A DNA stretch of 64,000 bases from Xanthomonas prunicola (GCF_002846205.1 NZ_PHKV01000013.1:17473-81472); one strand, 5' to 3'; positions 36,473-48,228 are shown, numbered from the stretch's first letter. Notes: generated by a model from the letters alone, not told the origin. A program made the numbers and translations.

Positions 36473-36950
36473 TCAAGCTCCAACAGCGTTCCGGGTGCCC
36501 GAGCCTTGCCCAGGCATCAGCACATGGTCAATGGTGATATCGACAACTGAGATGTCGCACGGGCTGCGGCTGTGGATGCGATCACGCCCGCGCGCTTGGG
36601 CTTGTCACTGATGCATGGTGTCGGGATGGGTGTTTGCGCAATCCGGTCAACCGCTAAGCGTGCGATGCGGCATCGGCGTCGGCGCACATGTGCACATACG
36701 GATTGCCTGACGTGTCGAACGCAAGCGCACCGTCAAACCAACCTCGTATGCAGGCTGATCTGCGGTAGCTGCACGCGGGCGCGAGCACGCAATCACGCCG
36801 GAAACACAGAAACCACCAGACGCGAGAGCGGCATCGCCACACGCGCTGTCCACGCAGCGCTAGCTGCTGTCCAGCGTCCAGCCGTGCCCGCTCGTGGCAT
36901 GCTGTGCGCTACGGCGCGTGGGTGCGTGCCGTCCTTCCCAGGATCATGTG
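36473..36950. other. Intergenic region between the redoxin operon and the DUF4424 gene
   Basis: 478 bp with the two divergent promoters. No coding frame has a domain or codon bias, and no RNA or repeat was recognised. Confidence 0.4.
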
Positions 36951-37859
36951 ATGCGCGCGATGGCGTTCTCCGCTCGGCTGTGCGTGCTGGCACTGCTTGC
37001 CTGCAGTGCGGCACAGGCCAATGACAGCAGTTTCGGCGACGACAACGGCACCATCCGTCTGCTGCATCAGGCCGACATCAGCATGGACCGCGAAGCGCTG
37101 CTGCTCAGCGAAGCGCGCGTGCAGGTGGATTATGTGTTCACCAATCACAGCGAGCGCGATCTGAGCGTGCCGGTGGCCTTTCCCATGCCGCCGATGTATT
37201 TCGGTATGGCAGATCACAGTGCACTGACCGATTTCAAACTCTGGGCCGATGGCAAACCGGTCGCCACCACGCGCAAGCTGGTGGTGCTGCTGGATGACGG
37301 CAGCGACGTCTCCAAGACGTTCGCCGCCACCGGCTGGACCCCGGACGACGTCGCCGCCTTCACCGAATCGTCCACGCCGCCGAAGGGACGCAAGCCGCTG
37401 CCCGCGCGCTGGGTCGATGGCGATGGGCAACCGCGCTTCACGCTCAACGAGTACTTCGTCTGGCAGCAGAAATTTCCCGCTAAAGGAAGCGTGCAGATCC
37501 GCCACACCTACACACCCAGCGTGTCCACCGGCGTCCCGCAGCCCAGCAGGTATTTGCTGGAGACGTATGCAAAAGACACCTGCATCGAGCCGTCCACCAA
37601 AGCCAGCATGCAGCGTCGCGAAGGCCAGTACGGTCTGGGCTGGGCCAACCTGCGTTATGTGCTCACCACCGGCAAGAACTGGAACGGCCCGATCAAGGAC
37701 TTCCAGCTGACCATCCGCAAGCAGGCGCCCAGCGACATCCTGAGTGTGTGCTTCGACGGCGAACTGAAAAAGATCGACCCGCTGACCTTCCAGTTCAAGC
37801 AGGCCAACTTCGTGCCGATGCGCGATCTGAACGTGTTGTTCGTGCGTGCTGCAGAGTAA
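36951..37859 (+). CDS. Periplasmic DUF4424-family protein
   Basis: 302 aa from ATG 36951, with AGGA eight bases before; ATG 36960 is a second possibility. The signal peptide is FSARLCVLALLACSAAQA. The mature protein is beta-rich: RLLHQADISMDREALLLSEA, VDYVFTNHSERDLSVPVAFPMPP, LPARWVDGDGQPRF and VQIRHTYTPSVSTG, with two cysteines (DTCIEP and ILSVCFDG). This matches the DUF4424 family of exported proteins whose job is unknown. It is monocistronic. Confidence 0.75.
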   Translation: MRAMAFSARLCVLALLACSAAQANDSSFGDDNGTIRLLHQADISMDREALLLSEARVQVDYVFTNHSERDLSVPVAFPMPPMYFGMADHSALTDFKLWADGKPVATTRKLVVLLDDGSDVSKTFAATGWTPDDVAAFTESSTPPKGRKPLPARWVDGDGQPRFTLNEYFVWQQKFPAKGSVQIRHTYTPSVSTGVPQPSRYLLETYAKDTCIEPSTKASMQRREGQYGLGWANLRYVLTTGKNWNGPIKDFQLTIRKQAPSDILSVCFDGELKKIDPLTFQFKQANFVPMRDLNVLFVRAAE

Positions 37860-38003
37860 ATCGAACCGGAAACCTCAGCGTACGCGCCAACGAGTGTGCG
37901 AGGCGGCGTTACCGATTAGGCCCATCGCGGCAGTTGTCTGCAGCGCGCAGCAAACGAATGCTGTCCGCTGGACCACGTCGCCGGCAAGGGGCGCGGGTCT
38001 ACG

Positions 38004-38672
38004 TCAGTCGTCTTCCGGCGGCGGCAGCACGATGCCGTCGGCATCGATGGCGAGCTTGCCGGCCATCAGCACTGCCTGGGTACGATTGGTGACGCCGAGC
38101 TTGCGCAGGATGGCGGTGACATGCGCCTTGATGGTGGCTTCGGACACCCCCAGGTCGTAGGCGATCTGCTTGTTGAGGCGCCCGGCGCCCAGCATCTGCA
38201 GCACGCGGAATTGTTGCGGAGTGAGATCGCGCAGACGCTGGCCAACTTCGCGTTCTTCGCTATCGGTGGGCGGCAGGTTTTGCGCTTCGGCCGGGATCCA
38301 GCGCTCGCCATCGAGCACGGTGGCCAATGCACGCCCGATGGTGTCCGAATCGGCAGACTTGGGAATGAAGCCGAACGCGCCGTGGTCGATCGCCCGCCGC
38401 ATCACGGTGGGCTCTTCGCGTGCGGACACCACCACCACCGGCAATTGCGGATGCAACGAGCGCATATGCACCAACGCACTGAAACCCTGCGCGCCCGGCA
38501 TGTTGAGATCCATCAGCAATAGATCGGCATCCGGCTGCGCATCGGCAAGGGTGTACAACGCATCCACCGTGTCGGCCTCGAACAACTGCACCCCCGGCAT
38601 GACGCGCTGCACCGCCCCGCGCAAGGCTTCACGGAACAGGGGATGGTCATCGGCGATCAGCAGGGTGGTCAT
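38004..38672 (-). CDS. LuxR/NarL-type response regulator, CrbR-like
   Basis: 222 aa from ATG 38672. Receiver domain: LIADDHPLFREALRGAV, phospho-acceptor D55 in LLLMDLNMPG, and VVVVSAREEPT. The C-terminal NarL-type helix-turn-helix is LTPQQFRVLQMLGAGRLNKQ, DLGVSEATIKAHVTAILRKL. It is 264 bp downstream of acs on the same strand and near actP. CrbR in Pseudomonas and Vibrio has this structure and activates acs. The partner kinase is not adjacent; the SSF-type hybrid kinase at 19.6 kb is the best candidate in the window. Confidence 0.88.
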   Translation of the reverse strand: MTTLLIADDHPLFREALRGAVQRVMPGVQLFEADTVDALYTLADAQPDADLLLMDLNMPGAQGFSALVHMRSLHPQLPVVVVSAREEPTVMRRAIDHGAFGFIPKSADSDTIGRALATVLDGERWIPAEAQNLPPTDSEEREVGQRLRDLTPQQFRVLQMLGAGRLNKQIAYDLGVSEATIKAHVTAILRKLGVTNRTQAVLMAGKLAIDADGIVLPPPEDD

Positions 38673-38678
38673 TGAGGG

Positions 38679-38936
38679 GCCGGGAATGGGGAATCGGGAA
38701 TGGGGAATCGCAAAGGCAATAGCGAAGAGCGGCGCGGCAAGCAGCAACAGCAACAGCAACAGCAACAGCGTCGATGCGGTGACGTTGAAGAAGAGAATTG
38801 GCAACGGTGAATAAATGTAGGGGCCTGGAACCGGCTTTTACGAATCCCCAATCCGCCTAGGTATTTCCCACTCCTAAGGGAACCGCTCTAACGATTCCCC
38901 AATCCCGATTCCCCATTCCCAACGCGCGTCAGCGCG
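38679..38936. repeat. Simple repeats between acs and the response regulator
   Basis: Three features: GGGAATGGGGAATCG-type direct repeats at about 38684-38711, four or more units of AGCAAC (38742-38769), and inverted GATTCCCCAATCCCGATTCC copies near 38894-38922. Such GGGAATC tracts are common between xanthomonad genes. Length variation of the AGCAAC track is expected between strains. Confidence 0.7.
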
Positions 38937-40880
38937 TTATCGCGTTAGCCGCTCATTGACCAGCGAATCCACCACCGATGGATCCGCCAGGGTCGAGGTG
39001 TCGCCGAGCTGGTCGGGGGCGTTTTCGGCGATCTTGCGCAGGATGCGGCGCATGATCTTGCCCGAGCGGGTCTTGGGCAGGCCGGGGGCCCACTGCAGAT
39101 GGTCGGGCGAGGCGATCGGGCCGATTTCCTTGCGCACCCAGCTCACCAATTCCTTGTGCAGGTCTTCGCTCGGAGTCTGCCCGGCGATCAGGGTGACGTA
39201 GGCATAGATGCCCTGGCCCTTGACGTCGTGCGGGAAGCCGACCACCGCCGCTTCGGCCACCTTGGGGTGCGAGACCAGCGCGCTTTCCACTTCGGCGGTG
39301 CCGATGCGGTGGCCGGAGACGTTGATCACGTCGTCCACGCGGCCGGTGATCCAGTAGTAGCCGTCGGCATCGCGGCGGCAACCGTCGCCGGTGAAGTAGC
39401 TGCCCGGATAGGTGCGGAAATAGGTGTCGATGAAACGCTGGTGGTCGCCATACACGCTACGCATCTGGCCCGGCCACGAATCCAGCAACACCAGATTGCC
39501 CTCGGTGGCGCCTTCCAGGATCTTGCCTTCGGCATCGACCAGCGCCGGCTGCACGCCGAAGAACGGCAGGGTGGCCGAGCCCGGCTTGAGATCGACTGCG
39601 CCGGCCAGCGGCGAGATCAGGATGCCGCCGGTTTCGGTCTGCCACCAGGTGTCCACGATCGGGCAACGGCTGTCGCCGACGACCTCGTAGTACCAACGCC
39701 AGGCTTCCGGATTGATCGGCTCGCCGACGCTGCCGAGCAGGCGCAGGCTCCTGCGCGAGGTCTTCTTGACCGGCGCCTCGCCATCGCGCATCAGCGCGCG
39801 GATGGCGGTGGGCGCGGTGTAGAAGATGCTGACCTTGTGCTTGTCGATCACTTCCCAGAAGCGCGACACGTTCGGGTAGTTCGGCACGCCCTCGAACATC
39901 ACTGCGGTGGCGCCGTTGGCGAGCGGACCATAGACGATGTAGCTGTGGCCGGTCACCCAGCCCACGTCGGCGGTGCACCAGTAGATGTCGTCCTCGCGCA
40001 GGTCGAACACCACTTCATGCGTGTAGCTGGCAAACAACAGGTAGCCGGCGGTGGTGTGCAGCACGCCCTTGGGCTTGCCGGTGGAACCGGAGGTGTAGAG
40101 GATGAAGAGCGGGTCTTCGGCGTTCATGCGCTCGGGGGCGCACTCGGCCGGCTGGCCGTCGACCACGTCATGGAACCAACGGTCGCGCGGTGCCTGCATC
40201 TCCACCGCACCGCCGGTGTGGCGCACCACCAGCACGGTTTCGACCGTGTTAGTGCCGGGAATCTTCAGCGCTGCATCCACATTGGCCTTGAGCGGGATCT
40301 TCTTGCCGCCACGCAGGCCTTCGTCAGCGGTGATGATGAGCTTGCTCTGGCAATCGATGACGCGGTCGGCGATCGAGTTGGCAGCAAAGCCGCCGAAGAC
40401 CACCGAGTGCACCGCACCGATGCGCGCGCAGGCGAGCATGGCCACGGCGGCATCGACGATCATCGGCAGATAGATGGTGACCCGGTCGCCCTTCTTGACG
40501 CCCAGGTTGCGCAGCGCATTGCCCAGCTTGCAGACGCGCTCGTACAGCTCGCGATAAGTGACAGGGTAGGACTGCGCATCCGGGCTGTCGGGTTCGAACA
40601 GCAGCGCGGTCTTGTCGCCGCGCGTGGCCAGCTGGCGGTCCAGGCAGTTGACGCTCGCGTTGAGCTCGCCATCGCCGAACCAGCGGATATGGAAGTCCTC
40701 CAGCGCGTAGCTGACGTCCTTGACCTGGGTGGGTTGCTTGAACCATTCCAACCGCTGCGCGGCCTTGCCCCAGAACTGCTCGGGGTGTTCGATCGATTCG
40801 CGGTACAGCGCGGCGTACTGCTCGCGCGTCACGCGCGCATCGGCGGCGAACGCGGGATCGACGGGATAAACATCAGCCAT
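38937..40880 (-). CDS. acs: Acetyl-CoA synthetase
   Basis: 647 aa from ATG 40880, standard length. Makes acetyl-CoA from acetate, CoA and ATP through acetyl-AMP. Motifs: the P-loop [52 protein letters not shown] with the hinge aspartate, and the acetylatable lysine in [15 protein letters not shown] near 609. The gene lies between the CrbR-like regulator and a divergent porin, with yjcH-actP just beyond, so acetate uptake and activation are together. The frame extends 49 codons upstream without coding character. Confidence 0.97.
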   Translation of the reverse strand: MADVYPVDPAFAADARVTREQYAALYRESIEHPEQFWGKAAQRLEWFKQPTQVKDVSYALEDFHIRWFGDGELNASVNCLDRQLATRGDKTALLFEPDSPDAQSYPVTYRELYERVCKLGNALRNLGVKKGDRVTIYLPMIVDAAVAMLACARIGAVHSVVFGGFAANSIADRVIDCQSKLIITADEGLRGGKKIPLKANVDAALKIPGTNTVETVLVVRHTGGAVEMQAPRDRWFHDVVDGQPAECAPERMNAEDPLFILYTSGSTGKPKGVLHTTAGYLLFASYTHEVVFDLREDDIYWCTADVGWVTGHSYIVYGPLANGATAVMFEGVPNYPNVSRFWEVIDKHKVSIFYTAPTAIRALMRDGEAPVKKTSRRSLRLLGSVGEPINPEAWRWYYEVVGDSRCPIVDTWWQTETGGILISPLAGAVDLKPGSATLPFFGVQPALVDAEGKILEGATEGNLVLLDSWPGQMRSVYGDHQRFIDTYFRTYPGSYFTGDGCRRDADGYYWITGRVDDVINVSGHRIGTAEVESALVSHPKVAEAAVVGFPHDVKGQGIYAYVTLIAGQTPSEDLHKELVSWVRKEIGPIASPDHLQWAPGLPKTRSGKIMRRILRKIAENAPDQLGDTSTLADPSVVDSLVNERLTR

Positions 40881-41178
40881 GGCACCCTCACTTGCGATGA
40901 ACTTGTCGGAAGAGGGCGTTACGGCTGCCCTCGGTAGACGATCAGTGTGCCGCATCCATTCTGTCCCGGCGGCCAACGGCGCCTTAGACCATGGTCGTAA
41001 CCCCTCGGGAAGTGCACCAGCGCACACCCATTGCCGGCTGCAGTGCGACCATCGGTCATCTTGCAGAATGTTGCGTTGCAGCTACGACCAAAGGCGAATA
41101 GGCTCAGGAGCGCGGACTGCCGCACGCTCCGCACAGCATCGCCATCAAGCGCGAGGCCTTCATTGGGGAGAGGGGTCC
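40881..41178. promoter_or_regulatory. acs-porin divergent promoter region with two inverted TACGACCA boxes
   Basis: TACGACCA occurs once on the minus strand (40992-40999) and once on the plus strand (41083-41090), each pointing towards the gene it precedes; the latter continues AAGGCGAATAGG, about 90 bp before the porin start. A shared activator site, perhaps for the CrbR-like regulator, is a reasonable reading, but it is inference. Confidence 0.4.
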
Positions 41179-42561
41179 ATGAAACACCGTATTGCACCGC
41201 TGGTGCGCCATCCGTTGGCGGCCGCCTTGTTCGTCGCCACCATTTTGCCGGGCGTGGCGTTCGCACAGACGGCCAAGGAAAAGGCATTGGAAGCGCGCAT
41301 CGCCGAGCTTGAACGTCAGGTCCAGCTGCTGGTCTCCGCGCAGCAACAACAGCAGGGCCAGATCGCGCAGACGCAGACGCAAGTCAGCGAAGTGCGCACC
41401 TTGCAGGCACAGACGCCGCCTGCACCGGTGGTGCCTGCCGGCAAGAAGCCGATCCAGCTGACCAGCATCACGCCAAACGCAGCGGCGGGGACCACGTTCC
41501 GTTACGGCGGTTTCATCAAGGCCGACTTCATGACCACCCGCACCTCCGACGGCGCATTGGCCGAAGGCGCGGTGGGACGTTACCTGTACATCCCGACGCA
41601 GACACCGATCGGCGGGCAGGCGTCGAGCACCGACACCGACTTCCATGCAAAGTTCTCGCGCTTCAACCTGGGCGTGGACACGGTCACCGAAAACGGCGAC
41701 AAGATCACCGGCTTCATCGAACTGGATTTCTTCGGCAACGCGCTGGCCAACCAGGTCAACAATCTGTACGGCGGCACCTTGCGCCACGCTTACGTGAGCT
41801 GGAACAACTGGCTGGCCGGCCAGACCTGGTCCAACTTCATCGATCCCACCATCCTGCCGGAAGCGGCCGATATCGTCGGGCCGACCGACGGTGCGTTGTT
41901 CAGCCGCCAGACCCAGATCCGTTACACCCGCGGCGCCTTCAGCGTGTCGGCAGAAAACCCCGAGACGCTGACCACGCCGTATCAGGGCGGCAACACCATC
42001 CTGGCCTCGGATCATGGCGCGATGCCGGACCTGACTGCGCGCTACAACTGGAAGGGCACCTGGGGCACGTTCGGTCTGTCGGCCATTGCGCGCCAGTACC
42101 GCACCCGCAGCGCACTGACCAACGACACCGACTTTGGCGGCGCCATCGCCGGCGGCGGCCGCTGGATCATCAATGCCAATAACGATCTGCGTTACCAGCT
42201 CAGCTACGGCGAGGGTCTGGGGCGCTATCTGGGTCTGGGTAACGGCTCGGATGTGGAGATCGACATGGACGGTAATATCCAGACCGTCAGCACGATCGCC
42301 GGCTGGGTGGCCTGGCGCCACGACTACAACGCCAAGCTGCGCAGCACCATCATGTATTCGCGGGTGAACTACGACCACGACATCGCCAATACCGGCGGGC
42401 TGGCCAGCAAGTCGCAGCAGAGCATCCGCGCCAACGTCTTCTATTCGCCGCTGCCCAAGGTGGATGTGGGCGCCGAGCTGATGTACGGCCGCCGCGAAGC
42501 GGAGAACGGCGATTCCGGTGACATCTCGCGCCTGCAATTCACCACCAAGTACAGCTTCTAA
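41179..42561 (+). CDS. DcaP-like trimeric outer-membrane porin
   Basis: 460 aa, ATG 41179 with GGGGAGAGGGG before it. Signal peptide RHPLAAALFVATILPGVAFA, then a coiled coil (KALEARIAELERQVQLLVSA followed by a Gln run) and an Ala/Pro linker. The barrel starts TFRYGGFIKADFMTTRTSDG and ends ISRLQFTTKYSF with the terminal Phe required for outer-membrane insertion. The N-terminal coiled coil plus barrel is the DcaP type, which passes small dicarboxylic or aliphatic acids. Placement between acs and actP suggests acetate or related acids enter here. Confidence 0.88.
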   Translation: MKHRIAPLVRHPLAAALFVATILPGVAFAQTAKEKALEARIAELERQVQLLVSAQQQQQGQIAQTQTQVSEVRTLQAQTPPAPVVPAGKKPIQLTSITPNAAAGTTFRYGGFIKADFMTTRTSDGALAEGAVGRYLYIPTQTPIGGQASSTDTDFHAKFSRFNLGVDTVTENGDKITGFIELDFFGNALANQVNNLYGGTLRHAYVSWNNWLAGQTWSNFIDPTILPEAADIVGPTDGALFSRQTQIRYTRGAFSVSAENPETLTTPYQGGNTILASDHGAMPDLTARYNWKGTWGTFGLSAIARQYRTRSALTNDTDFGGAIAGGGRWIINANNDLRYQLSYGEGLGRYLGLGNGSDVEIDMDGNIQTVSTIAGWVAWRHDYNAKLRSTIMYSRVNYDHDIANTGGLASKSQQSIRANVFYSPLPKVDVGAELMYGRREAENGDSGDISRLQFTTKYSF

Positions 42562-42647
42562 GTTCCTGCCACTGGCGGCCTGCTCCACTGCGGTGGAGCG
42601 GGCATCGCCGCTTGATGTCTTACCAGCGCTCTACCAGGAGACAGACC

Positions 42648-42961
42648 ATGACCGTCTCGAATGACGCGTTGATCGCCAAGATCGATGCCAATCCGAAGTA
42701 CCACGCACTCAAGCGTCAGCGCAACACGCTGGGCTGGACACTCACCGTACTGATGTTGCTGGCCTATTACGGCTACATCGGCCTGATTGCCTTCGACAAG
42801 GAATTCCTCGCCAAGCCGATCGGCGCCGGGGTGACCTCGATCGGCATTCCGATCGCGATCGGGGTGATGGTGTTCACCATCGTCATCACCGCCATCTATG
42901 TGCGTCGTGCCAACAGCGCGTATGACCAGCTGACCGCGCAAATCCTCGAGGAAGCCCGCAA

Positions 42962-42965
<4 letters not shown>
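42648..42965 (+). CDS. yjcH: DUF485 membrane protein of the acetate operon
   Basis: 105 aa from ATG 42648 (CAGGAGACAGACC before it). Two membrane helices ([21 protein letters not shown] and [19 protein letters not shown]) and the DUF485 start [16 protein letters not shown]. Always found just ahead of actP; its stop overlaps the actP start (ATGA). The exact role is not settled; it is thought to help the symporter. Confidence 0.93.
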
Positions 42966-44689
<1,724 letters not shown>

Positions 44690-44720
44690 TCGACCAGCGT
44701 CATTGGTGTTGTGAGCGCAG

Positions 44721-44749
44721 ACGCCGGCCCAGTGCCGGCGTTTTGCGTT
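44721..44749 (+). terminator. Rho-independent terminator after actP
   Basis: ACGCCGGC-CCAGT-GCCGGCG followed by TTTTGCGTTTT, 32 bp beyond the actP stop. Confidence 0.88.
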
Positions 44750-45179
44750 TTGGGGAGGCAGCCGTCCTGGCGAGGACTCGGCTGGACGATCGCGCTAAGA
44801 TTCAGCACGTCACTGGCCCGCGTGGCAGCGCATGCGCGATGGGCAGGTCACCGCGATGCCATCCAACCTTGGCGTCGCTGGTGGAGTCGCCACTGCTACA
44901 TGCGTGCGACCCGGCCTATGCGCGGCGTAGCGACTGGCGGCATGCCAGTCACTGGCGCCACCGACAATGCGGCTGCACCGCTGCAAGCCGAGCACAAGGT
45001 GCTGGATGCGCTCACCCCAACGACAGCAGCAACAGGCACGCATGCTGGCGGTGGAGGTGTTCGACGATGACTGCCCTACACGTCCAACCGCGAAGTGGCA
45101 CCGCCGCCTCCCGCTCACCAGCGCATCGACTGGCAGCAAGAAACGTAGCGACGCCGCCGTGCGTCCACCGGCGACGCGC
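44750..45179. other. Intergenic region between actP and the ROK gene
   Basis: 430 bp between convergent genes. Several short frames lack domains or codon bias. Nothing recognisable. Confidence 0.4.
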
Positions 45180-46337
45180 CTAGCGGAAGTAACGTGCCTT
45201 CAACGGCAGGGTGGCCGCGCCAATCGCGCAGGCATCGGCCGGCGCTTCGGCCGGAAGCAGCAGGGGCATCGGGCGGTCCTGGTCGCGGCGTGGCAGGTTG
45301 TCGATCTGCACTGCGGCGATCAAGCGCTGCGCCAGATCGCCCGGCAGGCGACCGCCGAGCACGATGGCTTCGGGGTCGCACACGGCCGTGATGGCGCAAA
45401 CGATCAACGATATTCCCGGTGCGCTGCGGGCGATCCAACGCTCGATCGCCGACCAGGCCGGATCGTAGGCCGCCAGCACGCTGCGCACATCGGCGAACGC
45501 CACGCCGTCTTCGGCCAGCAGTTCCCGCAGCAGTTCCAGGGTGGGGCGCTCCATCTGCTGCGCCGGCAACATGCCGGCGAACTCGCCCGCATTGCCACGT
45601 GCGCCACGCATGACCTGGCCGTCGATGACCAGGCCGCCTCCCAGACCGTAACTCAGAAACAGATACGCAAAGTCGCGGTAGCGCTGACCCACGCCCAGCA
45701 TCGCTTCGCCAGCGGCGGCAACGCTGCCGTCGTTATCCATCCACACCGGTTGCCCGAACGCCTCGGCCAGCCACGGGCACAGGGCGATCTGACCCAGGGC
45801 GCGCAGCGGCTCGGGCGGGTTGATGAAGGCATCCTCACCGGTGAAAAACCCATCCATTGCAACGCCGACGCCCAGGCGCGTGCCAGCCGCGTCCGCACGT
45901 GCCAGCAGCGCGGCATCGGCGGCCTGCAGCTGGGTGAGCACGCCGTACAAGGTGGTATCGGTCAGCGCGGTCTCGCTGACGGCCAACACCGCTCCGGAAA
46001 AATCCGCCAGCGCCAAGGTCAGTGCATCGGTGGCGATGGAGATACCCAGCGTGTGCCCGTACGCCGGATTCAGCGACACCGCCACGCCGGGCTTGCCGCG
46101 CCCGTTGCGCGCCACCGCTTCGCCCATCTGCACCATGCCGCGCGCTTGCAGACCTTCGATCAGACGCACTGCGGTCTGCACGGTCAGTCCGGTGCCCCGG
46201 CTGAGGTCGGCACGGGTGAGTACGCCGGCCCGCCGCAGGCGGTCGAGCATGTCGCGCTCGTTGATGCTCAGATTGGGAAGGGCTGGCGAATGCGGCGGCA
46301 ACGCGACGGCGGCTGATGACGGCATGGCTAGCGGCAT
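45180..46337 (-). CDS. ROK-family transcriptional regulator (NagC/XylR type)
   Basis: 385 aa from ATG 46337; ATG 46325 is the alternative. A MarR-like helix-turn-helix comes first (INERDMLDRLRRAGVLTRAD, LTVQTAVRLIEGLQARGMV). The ROK sugar-kinase-like domain follows: DNDGSVAAAGEAMLG, LSYGLGGGLVIDGQVMRGAR and GNAGEFAGMLP. The usual zinc-binding Cys cluster after the GHxxxG position of ROK kinases is absent, so it is a regulator rather than a kinase. No sugar gene is adjacent, so the effector is unknown. It may repress itself or distant operons. Confidence 0.85.
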   Translation of the reverse strand: MPLAMPSSAAVALPPHSPALPNLSINERDMLDRLRRAGVLTRADLSRGTGLTVQTAVRLIEGLQARGMVQMGEAVARNGRGKPGVAVSLNPAYGHTLGISIATDALTLALADFSGAVLAVSETALTDTTLYGVLTQLQAADAALLARADAAGTRLGVGVAMDGFFTGEDAFINPPEPLRALGQIALCPWLAEAFGQPVWMDNDGSVAAAGEAMLGVGQRYRDFAYLFLSYGLGGGLVIDGQVMRGARGNAGEFAGMLPAQQMERPTLELLRELLAEDGVAFADVRSVLAAYDPAWSAIERWIARSAPGISLIVCAITAVCDPEAIVLGGRLPGDLAQRLIAAVQIDNLPRRDQDRPMPLLLPAEAPADACAIGAATLPLKARYFR

Positions 46338-46703
46338 CACAGAGGGTGGCGCTAGCTTACCCACTTCGGCTGCGCTGACTAAATTCTCAGTAAATGATTG
46401 ATCGCTGCTGTTACTTGCAGATGCCACCAGCGTGCTGTCGCCCGTGGCAGTCGTCTCACTGGTCCTGATCTGCAGGTAGACGCCCCCGTGCCGCCGCGCG
46501 ACGGCAAGCGCGCCCGGTCGTCCGTCGGCACCGAAACACGGCGCACGCATCTGGACGGGACGTGCACAAATGCGCCCGCCTCCATCGCTGCATTGCGTGG
46601 CACGCGTGCCCCGTTGCCCTCCATCGAAGGGACGCATTGCTCCACCGTCCTGAGGCACGGCACATGCGCGGTACCATTGGTGGTTTGAACCACGGTCCAC
46701 GCC
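46338..46703. other. Divergent promoter region ROK regulator / xth
   Basis: 366 bp. An AT-rich piece around 46378-46402 (ACTAAATTCTCAGTAAAT) is the most operator-like part, close to the ROK gene. The rest has no gene or repeat. Confidence 0.4.
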
Positions 46704-47483
46704 ATGAAGATTGCCTCCTGGAACGTCAACTCGCTCAACGTGCGTCTGCCGCACCTGCAACAGTGGCTCACCGCGTTCGCGCCGGACGTGGTGGGGATCC
46801 AGGAAACCAAGCTGGAAGACCATAAGTTTCCGGACGCAGCACTGGCTGAACTGGGCTACCGCAGCGTGTTCTGCGGACAGAAGACGTACAACGGTGTCGC
46901 GATCCTGTCGCGTTCGCCGGCACTGGACGTGCAGATGGGCATCCCCGGCTTCGACGACGTGCAGCAGCGCGTCATCGCCGCCACGGTCGATGGCGTGCGC
47001 ATCATCAATCTGTATGTGGTCAACGGCCAGGATGTGGGCACCGACAAGTACGCCTACAAATTGCGCTGGCTGGCCGCAGCGCACGAGTGGATCGCCCAGG
47101 AGCTGCAAAAGTATCCGCAGCTGGTGGTGCTGGGGGACTTCAACATCGCCCCGGATGCGCGCGACGTGCACGATGCGACGGTGTGGAATGAGCACCACAT
47201 CCTCACCTCGACCGACGAACGCGCCGCGTTGGAAAAATTGCTGGCGCTGGGCCTGCACGATGCATTCCGGTTGCACAACCAGGACGCCGAGCAGTTCAGC
47301 TGGTGGGATTACCGCCAGGCCGGCTTCCGTCGCAATCTCGGCCTGCGCATCGACCTGACGCTGGTGTCCGATACCTTGCGCGCGCGTGCCGTGGCGTCGG
47401 GCATCGACCGCGAACCGCGTACCTGGGAACGCCCCAGCGATCATGCTCCGGCGTGGGTACGGCTGGCGGAGGCGGGCGCATGA
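46704..47483 (+). CDS. xthA: Exodeoxyribonuclease III
   Basis: 259-aa AP endonuclease/3'-phosphodiesterase of the ExoIII/APE1 family, acting in base-excision repair. Motifs: KIASWNVNSLNVRLPHL, GIQETKLEDHKFP with the Mg-ligand Glu near residue 34, NLYVVNGQDVGTDKY, LGDFNIAPDARDV with the catalytic Asp/Asn pair, LRIDLTLVSD, and the final SDHAPAWV with the catalytic His. Full length. Its stop overlaps the GFA-family gene start by four bases, so the two are co-translated. Confidence 0.96.
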   Translation: MKIASWNVNSLNVRLPHLQQWLTAFAPDVVGIQETKLEDHKFPDAALAELGYRSVFCGQKTYNGVAILSRSPALDVQMGIPGFDDVQQRVIAATVDGVRIINLYVVNGQDVGTDKYAYKLRWLAAAHEWIAQELQKYPQLVVLGDFNIAPDARDVHDATVWNEHHILTSTDERAALEKLLALGLHDAFRLHNQDAEQFSWWDYRQAGFRRNLGLRIDLTLVSDTLRARAVASGIDREPRTWERPSDHAPAWVRLAEAGA

Positions 47484-47917
47484 GCGAGCGGCATCTGCGT
47501 CGCAGCACGCACAAAGTAGGCGATGTCACGCTGGCGCCGGTGCATCGTCTGAGTTGCCACTGCGGTGCAGTGCAAATCGATCTGGATCTGCCGCACGGCC
47601 TGCTCGATCCGCGTCGTTGCGATTGTTCGATGTGCCGCCGGCGTGGCGCCATCGTCGCCTCGGTCCCGCTCGATGGTCTGCACGTGCTGCAGGGCGAAGA
47701 GGTGCTGCGCCTGTATCAGTTCAACACACACGCCGCGGCGCATTATTTCTGCGGCGTGTGCGGTATTTACACGCATCACCGGCGCCGCTCCAATCCCAAC
47801 GAATACGGCTACAACGTCGGCTGCCTGGAAGGCGTCAACCCCTATGCGCTGAACATCGCCGTGCCGGTGGAAGACGGTGTCAACCATCCGGCCGACCGCG
47901 CTGCTGCGGAAGGCTGA
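47480..47917 (+). CDS. GFA/CENP-V-family zinc protein
   Basis: 145 aa from ATG 47480 inside the xthA stop. Zinc-binding cysteines of the glutathione-dependent formaldehyde-activating fold are all present: LSCHCGAVQIDLD, RRCDCSMCRRRGA and YFCGVCGIYTHHRRR. Most members of this family have no proved activity; S-hydroxymethylglutathione synthase function is disputed even for the founder. Coupling with a DNA-repair exonuclease is noteworthy but may be chance. Confidence 0.88.
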   Translation: MSERHLRRSTHKVGDVTLAPVHRLSCHCGAVQIDLDLPHGLLDPRRCDCSMCRRRGAIVASVPLDGLHVLQGEEVLRLYQFNTHAAAHYFCGVCGIYTHHRRRSNPNEYGYNVGCLEGVNPYALNIAVPVEDGVNHPADRAAAEG

Positions 47918-47922
47918 TACGA

Positions 47923-47947
47923 CAACGCCCGGGCAGACCCGGGCGTT
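47923..47947. terminator. GC-rich hairpin between the GFA and GlsB-like genes
   Basis: CAACGCCCGGG-CAGA... pairs with its complement CCCGGGCGTTG to give an 11-bp stem between convergent stops; probably bidirectional. Confidence 0.72.
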
Positions 47948-47976
47948 GCATGGAGCCAGGTGTGTGACGCGCTACG

Positions 47977-48228
47977 TTAGCGCAGGCGGCCGCGGGTAAA
48001 CAGATTGACGATGGCCAGCAGGATCACCGCACCCACCAGCGACCATACGAAGGTCCACAGCGTGATGGCCTGGTTGATGCCGCCGCCGAACAGGAAACCG
48101 GCGATCAGCGCACCGACGATGCCGACCACGATATTGAGAATGATGCCCTGCTGTGCATCGCGACGCATGATGATGCTGGCCAGCCAACCCACGATGCCGC
48201 CGACGATCAACCAGATGATGATGCCCAT
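47977..48228 (-). CDS. GlsB/YeaQ/YmgE-family small membrane protein
   Basis: 83 aa from ATG 48228. Three hydrophobic helices in the family pattern: GIIIWLIVGGIVGWLASIIM, ILNIVVGIVGALIAGFLFGG and FVWSLVGAVILLAIVNLF. The GWLA...D segment is the shared signature of this stress-associated ('transglycosylase-associated') family. Often induced by general stress or stationary phase; the molecular role is unknown. Monocistronic. Confidence 0.9.
   Translation of the reverse strand: MGIIIWLIVGGIVGWLASIIMRRDAQQGIILNIVVGIVGALIAGFLFGGGINQAITLWTFVWSLVGAVILLAIVNLFTRGRLR

Noticed and set aside
39099..40937. Long plus-strand frame opposite acs
   Set aside because: Shadow of acs; no start signal or domain.
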